A stretch of 64,000 nucleotides of DNA from Adenanthera pavonina (Eukaryota; Streptophyta; Magnoliopsida; Fabales; Fabaceae). Numbering within the stretch: position 1 is the first letter of the stretch; each line of letters begins with the position of its first letter. The notes below the pieces were generated by a model that saw only the letters and a program-made list of their open reading frames with translations, searched no databases and was not told the origin of the DNA. The position numbers and the translations under genes are program-made. Location: contig JAIVEN010000007.1 of the NCBI GenBank assembly GCA_026686845.1, positions 39,429,001 to 39,493,000 of the forward strand, in the 5' to 3' direction. Below, one piece after another: positions 24,223 through 35,345 of this stretch.

Positions 24223-24645
24223 AGTGGTTAGAATCCATCGCTTTTGTTTTTGTGTGCTTCACTTATATCATGTTTATATCTAAGTTGGTGATTATGTCCG
24301 TGTGTGTTTCCTAAAGTGAGAGGATGATATTGGTGGAAAGTCTATCGTGGAAACTAATTACAAAGATATAATAAGAACATGATATCTCTACTGGTACAAT
24401 TTAAATTATAATAAGAACATGTTTTATGTCTTAGTTTGATGCTTGAATGTTTTCTACGATTGCCTGGTGGGATAATCTGAATGGCTTATAACATCAAGTC
24501 GAATTGTTTATAAGAGATCATACTTTTTCAATTAATAAAACACGCTCACATCTCTGAAATTGTAACCACAACAACAAAGAAAGAAACAGAAAAGCTTACA
24601 CACAAGTAGCTTAGTAACAGTGGCAGACTTAGATTTATCCTATCT
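24223..24645. other. Shared 3' region of two convergent genes
   Basis: The 423 bp between the stop codons of the plus-strand bHLH gene and the minus-strand phytocyanin gene. AATAAA near 24534 suits the bHLH transcript. The two 3' UTRs probably abut or overlap. Confidence 0.5.
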
Positions 24646-25475
24646 TTAAGAGGCTAGAAGCATCAATAGAAAGCTAAACACAATTGCAATGAAGGCCTGG
24701 AGCTTTCCGTTCTTTGCTGATGCAGTTGATGGGTTTGGTGACTGCTCAGCTAGAGGTGAGGCAGCAGCTGGAAATTCAGTGGAAGGAATGACAGGGGAGA
24801 ATGTAGGACTTTCCAGATGTGTTTCAGACAATGGACCGGGTGCTGCTGGAATATATTCCGGAGATTCTGCCGGTGAATTGGGAGAATCTGGAGATTCAGC
24901 TGGGGGAATAATAGGGATCACTGGGGAAGCTGCGGGTGAAGGAGATTCTGTTGGAGAGCTGGAAGAAGTTGCACTTGCAAGAGTGTCTACTTCGACCTTC
25001 ATACCCTGGCTGCAATGTCCTAATGTTCCGCAGATGAAGTATCTCTTGCCTGGAGAAGTGAGAGGGATGGTTGTGGCGCCATCGCTGTAGGACTGGATTG
25101 GGTTGGTTGCTTGACAGGAGTCATAGTCTGCCTTTGTAACTTCAACCACATCATGGTTTGGAGGGTATTGGAAAACTGCACATATCGGTATCAATGTCAA
25201 TGAAAAAAATGATTCTATCCATATAATTCCTTTTTGTTCAATCAAAAGGATGAGTGTTCTTAGAAACTCATAAAACCACGCCTGGTGTGGAAGCATGCTA
25301 GTGACTTACTGAGTTTGTCTCCCACTGAAAACTTTTGGGATGACGCCCATGCTTGAAGGTTTATGCTTGTGTCCCACCCGCCATTTGGTCCTCCAACAAT
25401 GTGAGTAGCTGCTGCGGCGATTTCGATGAGTAGAGCTGCCAGAGATACCCTGATGAAGGTTTCAAGGGCAGCCAT
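24646..25475 (-). CDS. Uclacyanin-like GPI-anchored phytocyanin
   Basis: Small blue-copper-fold protein of the cell surface. Two exons, 25475-25310 and 25175-24646, join as GDKL-IFQY and give about 231 aa. Order: signal peptide (MAALETFIRVSLAALLIEIAAAA); plastocyanin-like domain with HIVGGPNGGWD, FQYPPNHDVVEV, Y-D-S-C-Q and YFICGTLGHCSQGMKV. The copper ligands expected for a uclacyanin are visible: His in NHD, Cys in YFICG, His in LGHC, Gln in CSQGM (Met would be in the axial place in plastocyanins). A Pro/Ser-rich arabinogalactan-like stretch follows, then a C-terminal hydrophobic tail (AFIAIVFSFLLMLLAS) typical of GPI attachment. An in-frame ATG lies 10 codons upstream (25505), but the chosen start puts the signal peptide first. 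Confidence 0.93.
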
Positions 25476-25589
25476 GTTTCTTAACTTCCTAGTATGGAAT
25501 GTCAAAGAAGAGTCTCAAGATATGAAAAATGATTGGAGTTTAGTATTAGATAAATATGATTGAGTTGTGACCTTCACCACACTGGAAGA

Positions 25590-25602
25590 GTATATATAGA
25601 GC
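25590..25602 (-). promoter_or_regulatory. TATA box of the phytocyanin gene
   Basis: TCTATATATACTC on the minus strand, about 115-125 bp upstream of the ATG at 25475, at a typical distance for a plant core promoter with a leader of about 90 nt. Confidence 0.6.
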
Positions 25603-27400
25603 AGGGCAAAAGGGGAGTGGTGCCGCTTGGGCTGGCCCTCTAGGAGAATGATGTTGTACGTTTGTGATTCAGTAACTGAGACGTTGGAGTTGGTGAAGTC
25701 ATGCAAATGATATATATATATTTAATAGGAATGCAATTACTCTTTTTCCTCTCTGTCCCGAAACTTCCATCTGATTCACTATCTTTTTCCATTTTGCCAA
25801 TTTATCTGGGAAAGAGAAGGTGGCGGGGCTGTTGGTAGATTCGGAGATAGAGACTTTTTTTTTTAATGATAATTAAGTAGTTGGATTGACACCAACTAGG
25901 GTTTCAGCTTTGCCTCATACAATATATTTTTCTGAGAATTATTTAGATCATCAGTTCCAGTACCAGGAATATGCGACCTCGACCACTGGCTTTTCAACAA
26001 ATGTTTGACCAATGGAAAAATAGACCGGGGGAAATTGAATTGAAATAATTCTTGTTGGGCTTGATTAGAGGAATCCATGTGATGGATTTCTAGGGTAGGA
26101 GGCCTACTTGGAGGGTCTGCCAAGTGTCGCGCCTAATCCTAGTATCCAACCCATCATGTCAGAACATATTATACTTACTCCTCGTAAGGTGTAGGCCGGA
26201 CCGGGATTGAAGGGGTAAGTAGGAAAAGAATATATTTCGAGAAGCATATAAATGAAAAATGATAACAACTGAAGATCATATTTCATAATTAGCTTTCATT
26301 GTATGTGTACATGGTGAATAGTATTTTGGTTGGACCCGAGGTCAAGTTGAGCTATCCGCAGTAGGCAATTAGATAGAGAAGATTCTCCCAAAGGGTATTA
26401 TAGGTGGTGAAAGCCTTTTGAGTTATGACAGTTAATTTGTTAATTTGTGTCCCAGTGGATGCATATGATGTGAAAAACTCGAAAATAAGACCATATGTGT
26501 GTGTGTTTTCTTTCTTTTTTCCCCTAATTGCATTAAGATAATTTGAACTTTGACCTTGTTGGAAAAAAAAAACTGACCTTTAAAATCAATCATATGTCGT
26601 TCTCCTTTAATTAAATTTATTTTAAAAATTACTCCCCTCGAATGATTAGTGGATCTGCCTTTAATCAGGGTGACCAAACTTTTAGCCTTCTGGGTGTAAA
26701 TTGAGCTGTCTCACATGACCCATTTCAAGTGATTTGGCCCAGGCTCCAAATTCTGTTTATCAACACAACACTGCATGTTTGGATAAAAAAAAGAGACAAT
26801 ATAGCACGTGCATGTGCAGCTTTTTTAATTGAGTTCTATAAAATTCTTCACTTTTTTGTTGCAATCTTTAAAAGGCCTTCATACCGGTCAATTACGAGCC
26901 TCTGTTTTGCCTTGAGTGAGCATCAAATCGGTGCACTTAAGCCCAAAGCTTGTTTTGGTTTTGTCGTTACCAACATGTGATTGACTTTTCAAAAGTCCTA
27001 TTTTAGTTCCATTTGCAGCAAATTTTTGTTTAGCGAAAGGATTAAAGGCTCACATGTTTCCGTTTAAATCTAATTTTTTTAAAAAAAATGTTTTTTATTA
27101 TCAAAATTCCTAAGCTGTATGCTTTTTTTCTTAAAAAACAAAAAAATCTTGGTGCCAGCACTAAACAAAGAAAGATCATTTGGCATATAGTTTTACCCTT
27201 TATTTGGATGAGATATTTAGGTTTTTCCTTATTTTTTCTCTTAGTATTTCTCTTTCCTTATTTTTTCCTCATTTAGAAACCAAAATTAAAATGTTTGAAA
27301 TTGGCATGGAAAAGTCTACAACACATGTAGAAACCAATTTTGAGTGTGAAGACCTGTAGAAACTGCAAAGTGCAAATTAAAAACTAACTGTTTGTGAGAT
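25603..27400. other. Intergenic DNA
   Basis: No recognisable gene. Contains a TA run at about 25712-25724 and T-rich or A-rich tracts around 27050-27270. Open frames on both strands are short and have no family motif. Confidence 0.45.
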
Positions 27401-28136
27401 TTAGGATTCAACAATAGGGTACAATTCACATCTAAACGTAGCAGTCCCACCCATAACTCGTCCACCTTACTTTCCATCACAACAATTTGGGAGTTCGTCA
27501 ATAGGATCATCAAGACACTTCTTACAACCTGGGCCAAACAGATCCACTTGCACACTGTACCAAACCGTACAAGATTTTTGATTCGTCCAGTTTTAGTTCC
27601 CCTGTGGCATATAACTTGGGAGTTTTAGATGCTTCAGCAGATAAGCTGCTCAATATATAACTCGTTCACTTTGCCGTTGAATGTTGTGGGGTCATCTACG
27701 TCGTAGATGTTAATTAAGCATATAGAACTTGCTCTTGTTGTCAGTTTGCCCAAAGAAGTACTCGTTTGAGTACCTGAGGAGGCAGTAATCGTACCATGCT
27801 ATCGCCCCCTTCTTGTTTGGGCATCGTTCTTGAAGCTTTTTGCTTGCCTCAATGACACAAGACTCGCAATTTGTGGTGTTGACGTCGCCTCGACACAAGG
27901 CTAAACTGTTGGCTTGGTCTATGCCTTGGCCAACGGAGGCAAGTCCGAAACCAGTTGGAGGCACTTTGGTGTCTAGGAGACTGAACAATTGGTTTAAGTT
28001 GGTGGAGAAAGGGCTATTAGCTGTGTAATTTTCGGGGCTAAAGCAGAAATGGAATAGAGGGGCTTTCACTAATGGCGGCATGGAGAGAAATAGAGAACAC
28101 CAGGAGATTGAGAAGGATGGAAATTATGGGAAACAT
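27401..28136 (-). pseudogene. DUF26 secreted protein pseudogene
   Basis: Decayed cysteine-rich repeat secretory gene, homologous to the two intact copies at 29644 and 33023. A signal peptide (MFPIISILLNLLVFSISLHA) begins at 28136, but a frameshift separates it from the first DUF26 domain (PLFHFCFSPENYT ... CRGDVNTTNCESC ... GAIAWYDYCLLRYS). After FYMLN a TAA stops the frame; the linker DVDDPTTFNGKVNEL continues in another frame, and the end of the second domain (DELPNCCDGKV...CELYPIVES) in yet another, ending at TAA 27401-27403. At least three lesions are present. The first domain keeps its C-X8-C-X2-C motif. Confidence 0.85.
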
Positions 28137-29643
28137 TTTGGTGTATGAGATTCTCCTTCTCATGAACTGATTCCTTGAAATAGAGTCTAGTTTGTGATAT
28201 TTGGGCCAAAGTATGGATCATTCCTTTCCATTTCAATGATTTTGCTTTTAGAGAAATAAAATCTCTTTTGCTTGATAAACGCCAATGATTTGTGGGTCAC
28301 GGAATAGTCAACGACTACCTAGCAGCTTTATAATTTGACTCAGTCTACAGTGGAGAAATGTTACTGATAAAATTTTGTGAGAATTAAATGATTTCTTCCT
28401 TGCTTTTCATTTAACTCAAATAGAGAAAAATATAATCGAATTCAGTGATAGAGTTCAAATAATTGTGTTAAGGAAGAAAGTATCTTCGAGTCAATTATTT
28501 AATTTTTATATTAAAATTCGTTGAAGTTCTGTGCTCAAACAGTCATGTTGGGGGAAGCAACAGTGAGACGGTGGATTCTGATGTCACTATGTCAGATGCC
28601 ACTTGAAGGTGATTTTCTTTTATTATATTTTTCTCATTTTTTGAGAAAGTCTGACTAGGAAAACAAAATATCCAGACCATAGCTTCTAGAGAAAGGAAGA
28701 ATATGAAGCCTGAGCCCATGTTATGCAGCAACTTCTAAGTAAATTTTTTCGGCTAATGTTATCTACAGTAAAAAGGGGAAGCTGACTCTGATATCCACTC
28801 AAGACGGTATCCACAACATCATGGAGACTGGAGAGGCAAATACATTTAAATTTAATTAGAGCCACTACAATAGTTTCGGTTTAAAATCATTTTTACTATG
28901 TATATATGCTATATATTGCAACTAACACGTAATTAAGTATATTACTCAATTTTTCAATTTTTATCACTTTTATTATCATTTAGAGGTCCTTATTTATATT
29001 AATTATATAGTTTTTTAAGTGTCGTTTTTTTTAAATGTTAATATACACTTTTATCATTAATTAACATAAATAATAGATGGCCAAAAATAACACAAATAAT
29101 AAAATATTATTAAAATAACAGTATCATTAAATGATAATATACACACACATATATATTTATATTTATATAATGTGGCATCTTTGCATCAAACTATTCTAAT
29201 CTGAATAACACAAATCCACTAACTAAATGCAGTGAATAATTCCTAATCAATAGGTAGTGGCCATCAGGTGACGATAATTACGAGTACGGAGTACCAACTA
29301 ACATGATTTTTTTTTTGGTGAATAACGTGGTCACAAGCAACTAACAAGATTATTTTTTATGAGAATGGTGTTGCATGAGTATGAGTATATTGGATGTCTT
29401 GACATTTTCCACTTTCTTGAGGATAAGCTCAAGAAGAAGTGGTTAGAAATCTTAAATTACTCCGAAAATAGTCAACTTCCAAATAAAAAAGCGGACAATT
29501 TTTATTCGACAACAAATAAACATGCTACAGATGACAAAGAGGTCAATGTACTTAACAGTTAGCCTTCCCTCTTTACTGTATACTTCATTAAATATTTATC
29601 TCGCCACACACATTCAAGTTCAACCTTTTCCCTGGATAAATTT
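28137..29643. other. Intergenic DNA within the DUF26 cluster
   Basis: AT-rich spacer between the DUF26 pseudogene and the first intact copy. The 28860-29170 part is particularly AT-rich and non-coding. Nothing else supported. Confidence 0.45.
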
Positions 29644-30363
29644 CTATTCCTTAACAAAGGGATAAATCTCGTATCGGAAGTTGCAGCTTCCCCCAACAAC
29701 TCTGCCTCCTTCTTTTCCATCACAACAGTTTGGAAGTTCACCGATTGCCTCATCAAGACACTTCTTGCAATCACTGCTAGAAAGGTCTCTGGTGCACTGT
29801 GTCAGCCCATAAAGTGTCTTCGATCCTCCAAGCTTTAGCTTTCCGGTTGCAAACATTTTAGGGTTCACAGAAGCCTCCTGAGCAAGCTGGCTCAACAACG
29901 CCTTTGTCTTGTAATTGAAAGTGGTAGGATCGCTGACGTTTCTCAAGTTCCACATATAGAACTTGTTTGCTTCGTCAATGTGGCCGAAGAAATCTGTGTC
30001 CAAATACTTGTACATGCAGTTATCATACCATATGATGCCTCCTTTGTTGTATGGGCAGCGTTTGAGGATTTCGGAGGTTGCCTCAGACACGCAAGTTTTG
30101 CAGTCTGAGGCAGAGACATCGCCACGGCAAAGAGAGAGGCCATATGCTTGTTGGCCCACAGAGCCAAGAGCAAAGCCTGTTGGAGGGGTTTTGTAGATAA
30201 GGAAGCTGATAAGGGCATTCAAGTTGGATTCGTAAGGGCTGTGGGAGGTGAAGGTTTTAGAGTTTGAACAGAAATGGAAGAGAGGGTCTGCTCCAAAAGA
30301 AGTTTGGAGGAGGAGGGCGAAGGTAAGCAACAGAACAGTGGTAGGGATCTTTGAGGAAGACAT
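29644..30363 (-). CDS. Cysteine-rich repeat secretory protein (two DUF26/Gnk2 domains), copy A
   Basis: Secreted apoplastic protein of the CRRSP family, 239 aa, one exon. A signal peptide (MSSSKIPTTVLLLTFALLLQTSFG) precedes two DUF26 domains. Each has the C-X8-C-X2-C core: CRGDVSASDCKTC at about 80-92 and CTRDLSSSDCKKC at about 191-203. Other conserved parts are PLFHFCSNS, PPTGFALGSVG, IIWYDNCMYKY and GGRVVGGSCNFRYEIYPF. There is no transmembrane or kinase part, so it is a soluble member; relatives include ginkbilobin-type mannose-binding antifungal proteins and plasmodesmal PDLPs (which have a membrane segment). Its second domain is almost identical in DNA to copy B at 33023. Confidence 0.93.
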   Translation of the reverse strand: MSSSKIPTTVLLLTFALLLQTSFGADPLFHFCSNSKTFTSHSPYESNLNALISFLIYKTPPTGFALGSVGQQAYGLSLCRGDVSASDCKTCVSEATSEILKRCPYNKGGIIWYDNCMYKYLDTDFFGHIDEANKFYMWNLRNVSDPTTFNYKTKALLSQLAQEASVNPKMFATGKLKLGGSKTLYGLTQCTRDLSSSDCKKCLDEAIGELPNCCDGKEGGRVVGGSCNFRYEIYPFVKE

Positions 30364-30440
30364 TTTGGAAGAAGATGATATAAATGAGTTTGATGGTTTG
30401 GTTTTTTTTTTTGGAGTATATGGAATGGGATATGGTGGAT

Positions 30441-30511
30441 GCTATTTATAGTAAAAAATATTGCTTTGTCTTTGAGGGAAAAGTTTAAAAGGTTGACATT
30501 TTCTTTTGACC
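30441..30511 (-). promoter_or_regulatory. Core promoter of CRRSP copy A: TATA box and W-box motifs
   Basis: CTATAAATAG (rc of 30441-30450) lies about 80 bp upstream of the ATG. Further upstream are TTGACA (about 30493) and TTGACC (30506-30511), W-box cores recognised by WRKY factors, which commonly control DUF26 genes in defence. Function is inferred. Confidence 0.55.
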
Positions 30512-33022
30512 ATTCTAAGCAGCAATGCTGAGTTAGGCCAGTTAAGCCAGCCAATGTAAAAAACGGGCTGCTTCTTGCCTATAAAATATGTACATTGATT
30601 ATAAATAAATTAATAAATCAAAATTAGCATTTCATCGACCATCTCGATGAATGGATATATAACCGAAATAAACCTATCATTTAAAAAGTTATGCATTTCG
30701 TGAATGGTAGGTAGGTTTATTTGATTATAATGAATATCAACATAAAATAAAGCTTATAACATATTAATCTTTTTACAAATTATAAATAATACCATCCATT
30801 TGTTTCCATGCATAAGATTTAAAAAAATAAAAAAAGACTAGGTTTGCATGTAACATTCAAACTTCCTATATGTGGGCGCCCAATATTTGTGCTTTACTTG
30901 TGATGATATTTCCAGTTCAGAAAATTATGGCCATATATAGATGCTCAAGTTATGATGATTCAAGAGGAGTTATCATATTATTCTAGACTTCGATTTTTCA
31001 AAAACGAACAAAATAGAAAGTTTACCGATTAACTAATTTTTTTAAATAATAATTTATTATATATATATTTTAGAATAATATATGACTGCATAAATATCAA
31101 CGGATAGTGAATCCAAAACCAGCTATAGTGGATAATCCTCTATAATCTACGGCGCAGCCCTATGACTGTTCCCATACTTGTCTATTCCCCTGCAAAATCC
31201 GTTCCATTTTTTATTTTCCTTTTCTTTTTTCGGCTGATTGAATTAATACAATTGTAAGAATTAACATTGCCCAAATCAATCATAAATAATAATATACAAG
31301 AAATTAAATTATTAACAAGTTACGAGCAATACTTCTTTATATTCTGTTCATTATATTAAAAAGCATATTTAGTTAAAATGATTATAATTATGATTATAGA
31401 TAATAATTATATATTTGAATGTACTATAAAGATTAATATTAATAAATAAGGTAATAACTATTAGATATACATTTTGTGATTCAGTTTCCAAGGACGCATG
31501 TAGTTTTCGAGATATTTTCTAAAATTTTTAGCAATCGATATATATATTGACATGAATGATCGATGGGGTTACACAAAATTGTATTTTTAAGCAAAAATAG
31601 ATTACTATAACTTAACGAAATTGATTGGAACATATTATTGCTATATATATATATATTATATTAACCAACATAAAAAACTCTACAATATTAGATCAATTGA
31701 TCTACTTTGTTTCGAGGAATTAGTTCGATAAGCTAACTTAGGATACATAATGTAACCCTATAAATATATTCAAGTTATTTATGAATCCGACCAAGAAGTT
31801 CATCATGCCACGACCATACACTATAGACATTGTTGATCATCAGGCAAAACTAAGCTAATTTTAAACGTATGCTCTGAAGAAGTTAGTAAATCAGAGATTA
31901 ATGGAAGTAGCGCACTAAATAATATTTTTTTAATAAGAAGATTCAATTGTAAAATTGTCAGTTGTAGATTTGATGACATTGACTCTCTATCAACTTAAAA
32001 ATATTCGAATTTTTCATCTATTGGATTTTTTTTTGGGCCAAATGCAATTGGATATACCGCAGTAGTTAGTAGGAATGACCAAACTATGGCTGCAAAGCTT
32101 CTAGAAAAGGGAGAATTTAGTTGTTGATTATTTAAATTTAACTTTAAATATTTTTAAAATTTATAAAATCAAACTCTCGTGACAAAATTCATATTGTTGA
32201 TGTTAAGCTCTACTTATTTAAAAATTATTTAGTCCTTTGTATATATTTAACAAACCAGCTGCTAGATGGATTCTTTCTTAGTAATCTCTCAGTTCAATCA
32301 ACAAATCTCTACTTTAAAATAATGGCTGTGTATGATTTTAGATATAACTTGCGCATCGAATTATAATGCTAGCTAGCTAGACGTTCTAATTAATCTAAAA
32401 AGAACAGATTTTTTTTTTTATTCTTATTATTTGACTGATACATAGTTCTGTCCAAAACTCTTGAAAATGCAGCGTGAATGTATGTACTTGCCTATTTGAC
32501 CATAGTGCTGGCATGAGCAAGGAGGCGCTTAATCAGTACATAACAGTAATGGAAATGCTAGCGTAAGGTTCACGAATCAAATTGCTAAACAATTTCAGCT
32601 AGAATATATGTATATTTACCATAGGAAAAGTGATAATCTAGTACATTAACACCCCCCCCCCCCCCGAAAAAAAAAAAACCAATATGTGAACGGGCAAGAG
32701 TTAGCATGAGCACTGAAGCTCTCGGGAATTACGTTGGCTCCACACAACAAATTCTTGTCCACGAAGTTACGTATTAATTGGTGACTCATTCAGTCATAAA
32801 AATGGAATTTTCACGAACAACACAAATTATAGATCGATGAACAATCAACACATTCCATTCAACAACGTATAAGCATGCTATACGAAGAGGGTAGTTGTAG
32901 TTTGCAACTTGTACATCATTGACACTAGTTTATTCATGTTTCAGTACTTTATTTATCCACTTTTAGTATATAAAGGTACATGTTCCTTAATTATTTCCAA
33001 GTATATATATTCACAAGCTGAT
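30512..33022. other. Intergenic DNA between CRRSP copies
   Basis: About 2.5 kb of AT-rich DNA with no supported gene. It contains a TA run at about 31641-31656 and the C14/A12 homopolymer pair at 32652-32678. No similarity to the flanks of the other copy was noticed beyond the coding regions. Confidence 0.45.
32652..32678. repeat. Adjacent C14 and A12 homopolymers
   Basis: A run of 14 C, one G, then 12 A. Such tracts mutate quickly and are error-prone in sequencing, so the exact lengths are uncertain. Confidence 0.8.
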
Positions 33023-33754
33023 CTACTGCTTGAAAAAGGGGTAAATCTCGTATCGGAAGTTGCAGCTTCCCCCAACAACTCTGCCTCCTTCTTTTCCATC
33101 ACAACAGTTTGGAAGTTCACCGATTGCCTCATCAAGACACTTCTTGCAATCACTGCTAGAAAGGTCTCTGGTGCACTGTGTCAGCCCATAAAGTGTCTTC
33201 GATCCTCCAAGCTTTAGCTCTCCGGTTGCAAACATTTTAGGGTTCACAGAAGCCTCCTGAGCAAGCTGGCTCAACAACGCCTTTGTCTTGTAATTGAAAG
33301 TGGCAGGATCACTGACGTTTTGCAAGTTCCACATATAGAACTTGTTTGCTTCGTCAATTTGACCGAAGAAATCTGTGTCCAAATACTTGTACATGCAGTT
33401 GTCATACCAAATGATGGCTCCTTTGTTGTATGGACAGAGTTTGCGGATTTCGCTGCTTGCCTCAGAAACACAAGTTTTGCAGTCTGAGGCAGAGACATCG
33501 CCACGGCAAAGAGAGAGGCCATATGCTTGTTGGTTCTGGTATTGACCTACAGAGCCAAGAGCAAAGCCCGTTGGAGGGGTTTTGTAGTTAAGAAAGCTTA
33601 TGAGCTCTTTCAAGTTGAATTCATAAGGACTATGTGCAGTGAAGTTTCCAGAGTTTGAACAGAAATGGAAGAGAGGGCCAGCTCCAAGGGAAGTTTGGAG
33701 AAGGAGACCAGAGGTTAGGAGGATAACAATGAAGGAGAGCTTTGAGGAAGACAT
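33023..33754 (-). CDS. Cysteine-rich repeat secretory protein (two DUF26/Gnk2 domains), copy B
   Basis: Intact single-exon paralogue of copy A, 243 aa. Signal peptide MSSSKLSFIVILLTSGLLLQ...G, then two DUF26 domains with CRGDVSASDCKTC and CTRDLSSSDCKKC. It differs from copy A by a 4-residue insertion (QYQN after GSVG), by scattered changes in the first domain, and at the last residues (FFKQ against FVKE). Over the second domain the two genes differ at roughly one base in the last 250 bp, then similarity ends just past the stop codon. A soluble apoplastic protein with likely roles in stress or defence. Confidence 0.93.
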   Translation of the reverse strand: MSSSKLSFIVILLTSGLLLQTSLGAGPLFHFCSNSGNFTAHSPYEFNLKELISFLNYKTPPTGFALGSVGQYQNQQAYGLSLCRGDVSASDCKTCVSEASSEIRKLCPYNKGAIIWYDNCMYKYLDTDFFGQIDEANKFYMWNLQNVSDPATFNYKTKALLSQLAQEASVNPKMFATGELKLGGSKTLYGLTQCTRDLSSSDCKKCLDEAIGELPNCCDGKEGGRVVGGSCNFRYEIYPFFKQ

Positions 33755-33830
33755 TTTGGAAGGACTTGTCTTGTGATCTATAAATCAGTTTGGTTGTGTT
33801 TTAGGGATAATTGTGGTCCATAGAGCCTCT

Positions 33831-33898
33831 GTATTTATAGAGAAGACCTTCATAATTCGAAGGAATGTTAGGAAGGGTGAGAAAAAATTTGTTTGACC
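33831..33898 (-). promoter_or_regulatory. Core promoter of CRRSP copy B: TATA box and W-box motif
   Basis: CTATAAATAC (rc of 33831-33840) is about 80 bp upstream of the ATG, the same spacing as in copy A. TTGACC at 33893-33898 is a W-box core. Confidence 0.55.
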
Positions 33899-35345
33899 AT
33901 TAATCCAATATCCAGGTTGGCAAGATAATTTCAAAAGGGTTTTGCGTGCTTGATTTGTTATTTTGTGGGTTACATATGTTCGGCAGATCGAACATGCATT
34001 CCAGAAAAAAGAAATTACTTAGTTTATTGTTGGCCAAAAAATTACTTTAGTTTATTATTTTCTTTATTCTTTTGAGTCTTTAGACTTGGTATGATGGTTA
34101 CTTAGCTTATTTAATAATAGTATAATTAATTGACCATAAATTATTAATTGAAGAAAACTGCTCCTAGTGATGGTTTTGCAGGTTGCAGTTTTAGACACTC
34201 AGGCTATCACATTTCATTTTTTTTTTAAATTTTCTTAATGACTTTAAGTTACGTGCACATCTACATGTAAAGGATTGAATTAATTCAGCTTCTCTTCACA
34301 TATCACACCCTATGATTATCTGCAGATCAAATAAAAAGATTTTTTTTATAAATTTTAAATTACTATATCATTTTTTCTCTTTTTATATATAAAGAGATAC
34401 ATGCCTGTGTGTACACTGATCTGCACATAATCTGCTTTGCATAAAATTAAAGGCCAATCGACATGTGTGGAGGCTATATCCTGAGTTGAAACAAGTTAAC
34501 TTAATTAGACAAAGCCAGAAACAATGGGAATTTTGATTAAAACTATAGTTTTTTAATTCCAACATTATATATTAGCGCCGTGATTTTTAGGTTACTACGC
34601 ATAATAGTCTTTCCATTAAATATTCTCTGTTGATTACTTCCATTAAATGTTAGTTCTAGAATTCTTACAATTAGACACAAACCCTTAAATTATTTAGCAA
34701 ACGTGTGGGATTAGATGAACATCGATCGATGACTCGACTCGTTCATGTTTGACAAAATGCACCAAGGAAGAATCGTGATTTGTGAAGGATATTTGGCCCA
34801 ATCGCAATTGCTATTTGTCCCTCGACAAAATGGAATTTACTATGGTCAACTCCTGTAAATATCAATAGCCAATACTGTTTTTCCCTTTTATTTTAATCCA
34901 TGCAAAAGCGTAATTAGCTTCCAAACTCAAAAAACTTGCATTTCAATTTTTTTTTTTTACTAATTTATGTTGTTAATTAGTTATAAGGCTTCACATATAA
35001 CTACCTCAATGGGGGAAAACATCATCATTTTCATTTATCTTGTGTGAGTGTGATGAATAGAAGGAACGACTTGTGCAGGAATGGGATTTCCTGGATTACA
35101 TCATTAATTATGTATCCAGAGAAGGAAAGTCTTGAGGAAGATATAATTATACATATACACAAATAAATTTGGGTGAGGAGTCTTGAGAATTTTCGTGAAG
35201 TTATATAATGGAGAACTTTGTGACCCAAAAAGTTGACATTCAATTTTCAAAGAATTTGATCCTAGTTTGTGTAATGTCGTTCTTGATTATCCCTTGGATT
35301 TGGAAGAAAGTAAGGGTGACAATTGAGAATAATGGATTTTCCAGG
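33899..35345. other. Intergenic DNA
   Basis: AT-rich spacer between CRRSP copy B and the receptor-kinase pseudogene. No recognisable gene, RNA or transposon end seen. Confidence 0.4.

Noticed and set aside
24689..25090. 133-codon plus-strand open frame over the phytocyanin gene
   Set aside because: Antisense shadow of the Pro/Ser-rich stretch; the minus strand has the complete signal peptide, plastocyanin domain and GPI tail.
26104..26286. Minus-strand frames around 25.9-26.3 kb
   Set aside because: Slightly higher GC than the surroundings, but no recognisable domain, splice structure or promoter.
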